Source: a bacterium (GTDB lineage Bacteria > UBP6 > JAFGXH01). Taken from it: 34,150 nt of DNA. The position numbers and the translations under genes were made by a program. Positions 16,933-27,200 of this stretch are shown here, piece after piece (the stretch's first letter is position 1; the number at the start of each line of letters is the position of its first letter). The DNA lies in contig JAFGXH010000353.1 of the NCBI GenBank assembly GCA_016936735.1, positions 1 to 34,150 on the forward strand. The letters run 5' to 3'. Under the pieces are notes generated by a model, which searched no databases, was not told where the DNA came from, and saw only the letters and a list, made by a program, of their open reading frames with translations.

Positions 16933-17314
16933 TCACTATAATATCTAGAGTATCAAACTATTAAATCCATACCTAAATCTAAATAATATTTCATAACTAT
17001 TCAACAGAAACTGATTCTGATTATTTTTTACATTATCTCAATTTAAATATCTGTTTTGTATTATTCTTGCATAAACACTATTGTTCATTTATATTTTAAT
17101 GAATAGTTTATTTTAATACACCATAAGTTTCGATTAATTTGTAGTTGATTATGTAAGATTAGTATTATATAAAAAACAGCATCAAATTGATTTGAATTCA
17201 AGATTTTCTGTTTACTCGAAAAATCTACACTAAAAATATAAGAGTAATCGATATATAGTCTGTTTAAAATAGTAGAAAAATCTGTTTTATATTGATGAAA
17301 TTAGATATTGATTG
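16933..17314. other. Convergent gap with no recognised feature
   Basis: These 382 bp separate the ends of two converging genes. The DNA is AT-rich with stops in all frames. A TTCATT...AATGAA pairing near 17084-17104 is too weak to call. I find no GC-rich hairpin with a T-run on either strand, so termination here is probably factor-dependent or uses unstructured signals. Confidence 0.5.
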
Positions 17315-18255
17315 TTATTTAACTTTTATGGATATTCCAAGTGATTCTCTAAGAGAGAGATATTGATCTGATATAGAGAACTCAAGTATATCATCTATTT
17401 TTTCTTGAACAGATGCACCTGATAATCTATTTTGATCCTCTTTTATAACTTTTATTGCACTATTTACATCACCACAGAATAGAAGAGCTACTCTATTTGC
17501 TGTAAATTCAGCACCTTTTAGCCATAAATTGATATTTACTCCCCCTTTAGAAGCGGTTTCAAGTGTTAATGCAACATCTGCAGGTAGAGATTTTTTCAAA
17601 TCTTTTTGAAGTTTTGGAAGTTTAGTAACAATTGAGCTATTATTTAAAGATTCAAGAGTTTGATAAACCTCTTGAACTGTTGTTCCTGCTGATGTTGCCA
17701 TCTGAATCATATAAAACTCTGGTAGTGCAAGAGTAATATATTTAGCCAAATAGAAACCAGCTTCAGCCTCATCTCTATCAACAAGCATATCTGTTCCAAC
17801 AAGAAAAAAATCTGATTTATTTCCTTTACCAAAAAAACCACTTGAGCTTATTGCTGAATCAAATTTTAATCCTTTATGATTATTTTTGATATGATAGAAA
17901 TCTAATCCAGTAACACCTAAATTTTGCATAACATACTCTGCAAGTTTATAGAATCTTGTGTTAGGATCTAAACCATCTTTTTTAGGATCTATATCCTTCA
18001 TATCTTTCATTTTTTTATCACAAAGAGATTCAGATGCAATTGTTTGAACCCCCTCCATAATTTTTGAAACATCTTTGTTAAGATGGTTATGATTAAGATA
18101 TTTTTCAAAAATATTTTTACCAACAGGTTGTTCAAGACGTCTTAATGTTGCTGATTTATAACCATTATAAAACTCTCTTTCATCCTCATGAGCTGCCCCA
18201 ATTTGGAATAGAAATGCAGAATAACAGTAGATTTTATCATAAAGTTTTTTCTCAT
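17315..18255 (-). other. Shared C-terminal domain, copy 2 (M48-like pseudo-peptidase, inferred)
   Basis: These are approximately the last 310 codons of the giant TPR protein. Landmarks match the copy at 1790-2730: FFLVGTDMLVDRDEAEAGFYLAKYITLALPEFY in the HExxH position but with no histidines, then WLKGAEFTANRVALLFCGDV, then the terminal DDILEFSISDQYLSLRESLGISI. The glutamate of the M48 third-ligand motif is kept, and the aspartate of EAD is replaced by Asn, as in the other copy. Confidence 0.6.
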
Positions 18256-21200
18256 TATAAAGTTTTATTAATGAGTGAATTGAGTCTGTGCTATTTTTTG
18301 CATTTTGTTTAACTTTAGCTTTATGAAGAGCAATTGCTTTATCATAAAATTGAGGTATTCTTTCATAAAAATCAATTAATATTTGGTAATATTTTTGTTG
18401 ATTTGGATGAAGTTGTCCTAATGTTTCATAAACCTCAACAGCTTTTACAAAATCCTGAATAATATCTTTATAAATAACACCCAGTTTTTCAAGAAGATAT
18501 GTTTTTAGCTCAGCATCCTGCTCACCAAGAGTTGAGTATACTTTTTTGTAAACCTCTTCAAGATCTTTAAATGCCTTAGCTCCCTCTAAAATCTGTTCAA
18601 TTGCAGATAACACTTTTGTGTTTCTATAATTTAAAGATAGAACTTTTAATAAGTAGGAGACAGATTTTTGAGGATTATTAAGTTTCGCATAGTATAAATC
18701 TGCAAGAGTATAACAGATTTTTGCAGCACTATCTTCACTTGTTTCAAGTTTTAATTGCTCCTCTAAAACAGAGATCATATTTGGATAGTTTGCTGTTTTT
18801 GAGTATATCTCATACATATGAGTTAATAATTCAATATTTTTAAGCCCCATTGATATCACTTTTTCAAAATGAGAAAGGGCTTGAGAATAGCTTTGAAGCT
18901 CATTTTTATAAATAAGTCCCATCTCATAATTGATTTTAATAATCTCCTCTTGAGATGTTATTTTTTGAATCATTTTATTATAATATTCAATAACTTTATG
19001 CCATTGAGCCCCCTGTTTATAGGCATCAATTGCATATTTTAAAGCATCAATATTATACTCATCAACACTTAAAGCTCTATTAAAATATCTATTACTTAAT
19101 TCAAAATTCTCTACTCCTGCATATGCAACACCCAATTTTACATATAAAGAACCAATCTCATTGGATTCACAAGAGTCAAAATAGTGAACTAAATACTGTT
19201 TAGAAGCAGATATAACTGTTTCATATTTTTTTAATTCAAATGAAACATCAGTTAATAACTCCAAATTCTCTCTATAAACTCTATTTAAATTAAAAGATTT
19301 CTCTGATAGTTCAAAAACTTTTGCTGGAGAGTTTTTGAGATATCTATTTGCAAATGCATCTCTATAGTAGTGAACCTCTTGAGGAATCTCTTCAGATTTT
19401 AATATAAGAGAACTATATTTTTCATAAAGAGAGCTTAGTGAATCAAACATTTCTGATTCAAAATATAGTTTTGATAGATATTCTGTTGAGGTTTTTGTTG
19501 GTTTTAACTCTAAACTCTCTTCAAAATATGATATAGAGCTTGAGGTATCCTCTAATTTTTCATAGTAAAGAACACCTAACTCATTTCCAATAGAGACTTT
19601 CTCATCCTCATCAACACACTCTTTTAGTCTATCAAGATAGTTAACAACATTTGCATAATCCTCCTCTTTATATGCAATATCTTTTAACATTCTAAGTGCA
19701 TCTGCATGATCAAATCTACTTTGTACAGCCTGTTCAAAAGCACCTTGTGCTTGATATAAATCATCCATCTCATCAAGATAGATTCTACCAATTTCATAAT
19801 ATGCCTCTGCTGCTTGATTTGGATCTGATGTTCCTGCTGCAACACTTGATAATAGATCTATTGCATCATCCCATTGTTGTTGAGTTTTAAATATTCTCAT
19901 TAAACCATCAACAGCAACCTCTTCAACAGGATTTTCAGATAAAGAGTACTCAAAATACTCTTTTGCTTCATCATTTAAAGATAATTTATCAAGATAGATA
20001 AGTGCAACTCTATTCAAATATAACACTCTCTGTTCCTGATTATCCTCTTGATCTAAAACCATTTTATAAAGAGAGACTAGTAATTCCCACTCTCCACTAT
20101 TTTCATAAATCTCTTCAAGAGCTTTAAATGCAATAGAATTATTTGGTTCATACTCCTCTAAAACAGAACGATAGAGCTCTATTGCACTATTTAATTCAGT
20201 TTCATCTCTTTTTAAAATCTCTGCCTTTTTTATAATAGAATCAATTTTAAAAGAGCTATTCTGCTCAATTAAATGATTATAAACTATTAACAAATCCTCT
20301 GTAGAGTTTTTAGATTGATAATACTCTTCAAGAATAGAGTATGCCTCTGCAGAATTTGGATCTCGTTTTAAAATCTCATTATATGCCTCTATTTTTAAAG
20401 AGATATTATTTTTCTCTTCTGCTATTGTAGCTATTTTTTGATATAACTCAATTTGAAGATCTAAATCATCAAAAACAGAGATTTTATGTTTATATATTTT
20501 TACCAAAGAGTTAAAATCCTCTATATCAGAGTAGATTCTTTCCAAATTATCAAGAGCCTCTAGCTCTTCTGGATAGGTTTGAATCATTTTTTCATAAAGT
20601 TTAGCTGTTCTTTCAATAGAGTTAATATTTGCTTCAAAATGAACCCCTAATTTATAGTAGTACTCTCTTTGAAGACCACTATCCTCTTCAAGAGATATGA
20701 GTTTTTCATAAACTTTTGCAAGCTCTTCCCATTGATTAATAAGAAGAAATAGCTCTTCAAGTTTAAGGTATATCTCTTTATTCTCTGGCTGATAAGAGGA
20801 TAAGAGCTGATATGTTTTTATTGAATATTCAGCTAAATTAAGCTCATCCCTATATACCTCTGCAACTTTAAAAAGAAGATTATCTCTTATTGAGTTTTCT
20901 GTTGTTAATGGTAAAATTCTTTCTGCACTTTTTATAAATCTTTCCCATAACATTGAAACAGAAGCTAATTGATAGAAAAGATCTATTAAAGAGTCCTCAT
21001 TTGGATATAAAGAGTATGCTTTTTCAAAAAATGAAAATCCCTCTTCATAATCAGCACTATTCTCAATAATAACAGTTACTATTTTCTCATAAACAGGAAG
21101 TTTATTCTCTATCGCATCTATTTTTAATTTTAAAATAGAGACTAACTCATCCCACTCAGTTAAAGATTCATATAAAGACTCTATTCTCTCAATAACAGTA

Positions 21201-24200
21201 AGATTCTCTGGTTCTAATTTTAAAATCTCTTTAAAATATGATATAGCTCTATCTGGAGAACTTAATTTATCAAGAGATATCTCTGCCATTTTTTCATAAG
21301 TAGATATTATCTCAGTTTGTTCAGAAAGTATAGAGCGTTTCTCTTCTAAAATATATATAAGTTCATCAAACATCTCCAGTTGTTCATAAACCTGCTCTAA
21401 TCTATCTATAACAATACTATTTTTAGGGTTTGCTTCAAGATGTTTTATTGATATTTGAATCATCTCTTCAAAAGCACTATTTTCAAATAATAAAGATGCA
21501 AACTCATCATAATATGCTAAAAGAGTTTTCTTAATTGGAAGATTTAGTAGATTCATTTGAGATATAATATAACTATCCTCAAATTTTTGTTCCTCCTCCT
21601 CTAATCCCTGTTCCAAAACCTGAATCAACTGTCTTATTGTTTCAAATTGCTCATCAAGAGAATCAAATTTTCTATAAATCTCTTTCATTCTCATAAGAGA
21701 GAGAATATGAGTTGGTTCAACTTCAAGTATTTTTTGATAATTTTGCAAAGCAAATGATGGCATATTTAATTTATCTTCACGATAATATATATTAGCCAAT
21801 TTTTCAAAATGAGATATTAATTGAGGCTCCTCAATCTCACCAGCAAATTCTGATAGATAATTTTCATAGTACTCTGCTAAAAGATCCCAGTTCTCATTTT
21901 TACCATAATACTCTATTAACTCAATAAATGCCTCTTTTTTGTCTATTCCAAGCTCAAGAGTCTCTTTCCATAATGATTCAGACTCATTATTGGACTCTTT
22001 TTTATAGATTTTAGCAAGTTTTAAAAGAGTAGAACTTCTCTCCTCTTCACCAATTTCAGCATTTAAAATTAGTTTATAAATATCAACTAATTCTCTATTA
22101 TTATCTAGAGATAATGTCTCTAATGCTCTTAAAGAGTGAAGATGGTCTGGTTTTAACTCAATTAATTTTTTGTAGCTATCTTTTGTTTCTAGTGTTTTTC
22201 CTAACTCCTCTTGAAGAGCTGCAAGTTTTAAATATGTATCAATTTTTTCATCATTGCTATCCATTAAAGGAATTAAAGATATATAAATTGATTCAAGCTC
22301 TGCAAAAGCTCCCTCCTCCTGATAGATTAGCTCTAGTTTTTTTAGTACAGAGTAGTCCTCTCTATAATTTGAAAGTTTTAAAAATGAGTTTTTAGCTTTT
22401 ATCATATCTCCTAAAAACTCAAAATAGATATTACCAGATTTATAATGAATCAATTGTTGTAACTCAACATTTTCAATATCTGGCAACAGTTCAGATAGAA
22501 GAGTAACAAGATCTTCATAATTTCCTAATGTTTCAGAGACTTTAAAAAGATATCCAAGAGTTATTTCACTAAAATCTATTATGAATGCTTGAACTAAATT
22601 TCTAAAAGCAGCTTCAAAATCTCCAATATACTCTATTTGAGTTAATGCTATAGTTAGAAATAGCTCTTTTTTATCATTTTCATCTTGTAGGAATTGAAGT
22701 TTTTTGTTTAGAATCTCTGTATAACGATCCCACTCTGAAACAGTTTTATATGTATTTTCAAGAATTAATAGAACCACTTTTTGTATTTCAGAACTATCTG
22801 AAACACTTAAAATAGATTCAAGATCATCATAAATCATCGCTTGATTTACATCTATTTCTAAAATAGAGCGATAAATCTCAACAGCCTCCTTACTCATAGA
22901 GAGGTTCTCTTTATAAATCTCTGCAACTCTATAAAGAGTAGCTATTTTTCCATCAATATCATCAACATATTTAACCTGCTCTTTTAAAACATCAACAAGA
23001 AGTGTATAGTTTTCTAGAGATTCAAGGTAATGAGCAGCTTTTTCATACCACTCTATATTCTCATTTTCAAGTTTTATTAACTCTAAAAGAGCCTCTACAG
23101 ATTTAGGCTGATTCTCTGTGTAGTTTTCTGATATTGAGAGTTTATGTTTTAATATTTCAAATTTTACCTCATTCTCAAGAGATGGCAAAATCTCATCAAT
23201 AACAGTTATAAAATCACTATAGTTTCCTGTAGTATCAAGAAGAAGATATATTGTATCTAAAACATCACTATTTTGAGGCTCTTTTTTAAAGAGAGTGAAT
23301 GCAAATTTTAAAGACATCTCATACTGTTGTAGATTGTCTTTATAGATATTTATAATTTTATTAATAAAGGCTTTTTTTGCCTCCTCATTCTCTATTAAAT
23401 TTTCAACTCTCTCTAATAAAAGAACTAATTTATCCCAAAATCCAAGAATCTCATAAATTGGTTCAAGAATTGTTGTAGCCTCTGCAACAATTGAGTCATC
23501 TTTTGCTAGTTCTTCAAGGTATTTTAACCCATTTTCATTATATGGATTAAGTTCAAGGAGTTTTTGAAGATATTGAACAGCATATTCACTATTTTTAAGA
23601 TTTACTGCAGAATTAACAGCTCTTTCTAAAAGGGTATTTTGAATTAACTCATCATCTGTGAAATATCTGAGTTTTTTCTCAAAAAGATTATCTAGTGATT
23701 GATAATCTGATGTAGATTTAACTATATCTTCAAGTTTCTGATATATCTCAATATTATCAGGTTCCAAATCAATCATAAGCATTAATATTTCAACTGCTTT
23801 CTCAGGTTTTTGAAGTCGATTAAATAGTAAATCTGCCCCTATATTAAGATACTCTTTTTTCTTATCTCCATCCTCTTCAAAAGATGCAGCATTTTGATAT
23901 AAAACAGCTAACTCTTCCCAACTCTCTAATGAGTTATATATCTCTCTTAAAATGGTAAAAATCTCATTTTCATGAAGATTAATAAATACTCTTTCATAAA
24001 CTTCAGCAGCCTCTTTTTTTAAATCCATCTTATTCAATAAAATAGATGCACCTGTTTTTAGTAGTTCAAAAGAGTCATCCTCAATAGCTTCGGCTCTAAA
24101 CATAACTATATCTTTTAGTTTTTCCCAATCCTCTTTTACTTCAAAAAGCTCCTTTAACATCTCAAAAAGCTCTGTTTGTTGAGGAGATGCATAGAATGCT

Positions 24201-27200
24201 TTAAGATAGAAAATCTCTGAACTATCATCACGTTGATGATTTTCATATATTTTTCCTATCTCATTATAAATCATCCAAGAGTACTCTTTTTTCTCATCTG
24301 CAATAGAGTCTAATTTCGATGTTAATGTATCAACATCCATAACTCCTTGATATGAATTAGAGATTTTACTAAGAGTTGATTCTACATCTTTGGTAATTAA
24401 AAGAATTGGAAATAGTGACTCTAATGTTTTTTCTCTATTTTTTAGAGATGATTCATAAATTGTTAAAATATTTTTAAAGTAGAGCTCTTTTATTGATATC
24501 TCATCCTCTTTTGAGATAAGAATATTATAAAATGTAACTAAATCTTCAAAAAGTTTTCTATTAGTTAAAAATGGAATAACCTCTTCACTATATTTTTCAA
24601 GAAGTTCACTATTCTCATCTAGAAGTTGAAATAGTCTCTCTCTTAATTTAGATTGATACTCTCCAACAAGCATATCATGAGACTCAAAATAGTGCTCAAC
24701 CGCTTTATCAATATTACCCATTTGAGTATATATAGAAACAACCTCTGATACTATTTTTAAAAACTCCTCTCCACTATTTTTCAATTGGTGTTCCATTCTA
24801 AAAAGTATTTTTAGAATATTCTCTTTATCATCTTTTAATTGATAAAACTCTTTTTTTGCAAGATAGGCATCAATAATAGTTTCATCAATATTAATAATTT
24901 TATCTAAATCTAAAAGAGCCTCATCTATTTTATTAAAATAGAGTCCTTTTACTTTTGCAACAGCAATTCTATTTTTAATTTTTTCATCATGATTTTTAAG
25001 AAGTTTATATTTCTTCTCCAAAATCTCAAAAAGCATATCATAATTTTTTGAGTCTAAATATATTTTCTCAAGAGCTGTTAAAACTGTTAAATTCTCACTA
25101 TCCTCTTGTAAAATTTGATTATAAAAACTTTGAGCTTTTTTATGTTCTTTTAGGTATATATCATATATTTTACCCAAGCGTGCTAAAATATTGATTTTAG
25201 CCATTTTCTCAGATACATCATCTTTTAATTTTAAAAGAGTTGCTGTTAAATCTTGAAAATCTGCTTTTTTCTCAGAAAGAAGCTCCAACTCATTTAAAAG
25301 CTCATTATTATCAAGAGATTTTAAATATATTCCCTTTTTGATATTATATGCAGCTTCAAAATCAGCAAATTTTTCATCAAGAAGTGTTGCATATTTGTAG
25401 TTTAGTGATTGAAGTGTACTTTTATCAAAATCTACAGATAAAAGATGCTCAAATAGTGCTTTTTCTAAATCTTTAAACTCTGTTTTTGAGAGATTTGAAA
25501 TCAATAGATTTGCAAAAGATAAATCAGAGTGTTTTTTTAGAATGGATAGTAGAGTCTCATAATACTCTCTATCAGAATACTCTAAAAGCGATTTTTCTGT
25601 ATATTCAATAAATTTTGGCAAATCATTTTTCTCTTCTAAATAACATAGTGCAATTTCAGAAAGAGTCTCTTTTTTATCTTTTCCCTGTTGTAAAACAGAT
25701 TTTAATAGTGCAACTCTTATCCAAGAGTCATACTGTTTTGTTGTTGAGTATATTTTTAAAAGAGTATTAACTGTTTTCAATTGAGTTGAATCAATCTCTA
25801 TAATCTGTTCTAAATATTTTGCAGCATCTTCAGAAGAGCTCCATTTTTCAAGAGCAATGAGAGCCATTTTTTCTAGAAGAGTTATTTTTTCTTCTGAGTT
25901 TAAAAATTTTAATTTTTTCTCATAAGCAGTATTAAGAGATTTATAATCATCTATTAATTCAAGTATATCAATAATATTATTAACATACTCCTCTACCTCA
26001 GGTTTTAACTCTATAAGTTCAAAAGATAGCTGTTTACTATCATCATAACGCTCTAAATCATTGTAGATATTTATTACTCTATTATAGAGATTCTCCTTTA
26101 AATCAACATTTTCAACAACTCTTAATATCTCAATAAGAGTGTTTGCTAATAAAACTTTATTATTTAATTCAGCTGCTATTTCAGCTAAATTATCTAAAAT
26201 AGAGATCTCCATTGTCAGAAGAAATTTTCCTTTCTCATTTTGAAAACATTCATCAAATTTTTTATCCTCAATATAAAGAATAGAAAGCTCATTTAATATT
26301 TGAACTCTCTCTTCAATATTAGATATTAATTGTTGTTTATTGCCTAATAAAGAGTACATCTCCTCTCTATTGTTTTCAAGTGAATAGATTTGATAAAGTT
26401 TATCAATAATCTCAATACTATCTTTGAATGCATTATGGTAAAAAAGAAGGGCATTTTTTAGATATGATTCATCTGAAATATATACTTCAGCAATTGCAAT
26501 TGCTTTTAAGGAGTAGCTTTTTTTTATCTCTAACTCCTCACACTCTTTTATAATGCGATAGATAACTTGGTAGTAATTTTCCCATAACTCAAGTGTTGTA
26601 AAAAGAGAGTCAATCTCTTCAAAATCTCTTTTTTTAAGTAACATTAATACAACAATTTCAATGATATTGCTATTTTTATCATATTGAAGATACTCTTTAT
26701 AGTATTTTATAGCATCATCATTACTATCAAGATTTTCAAATATTTTTGCAAGTTTTAAAATCACATCTGCTGTTGGGTCAAGGTTATAAAGATGAAGTAA
26801 GACATCTTTTTGTTTTACTTTATCATCCTCTCCCTCTGCAAACTCAAGGATTTTTTGAAGAGCAAAAATATTATTAGAATCAATTGTTAATATTTTTTCA
26901 AGAACATCAATAAATAGAGCTTTCTCTCTTTTAATATTCTCCTCAACAAAATGATAAAGGCTAATCAAAAGCTCTATTTTTGAGTCATCACTATTACTTA
27001 AAAATACCTCTTTTAACATAACATGATATAGTTTATCTGGTTTTTGAGCCTGCTGATAAATCTGTTTAAGTCTATCAAGAGCATCACCATTTGAAGGGTC
27101 TATATTAAGAATCTGTTCAAAATAAAATGCTCCTTCAAGAGGTTTTTTTAAATGATCTATATATGCCTGTGCAACCTCAAAAAATATCTCTATTTTTCCT

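Noticed and set aside
16933-17314. Small RNA or small gene in the convergent gap
   Set aside because: Stops occur in all frames, and I see no promoter with both hexamers well placed and no stable hairpin.
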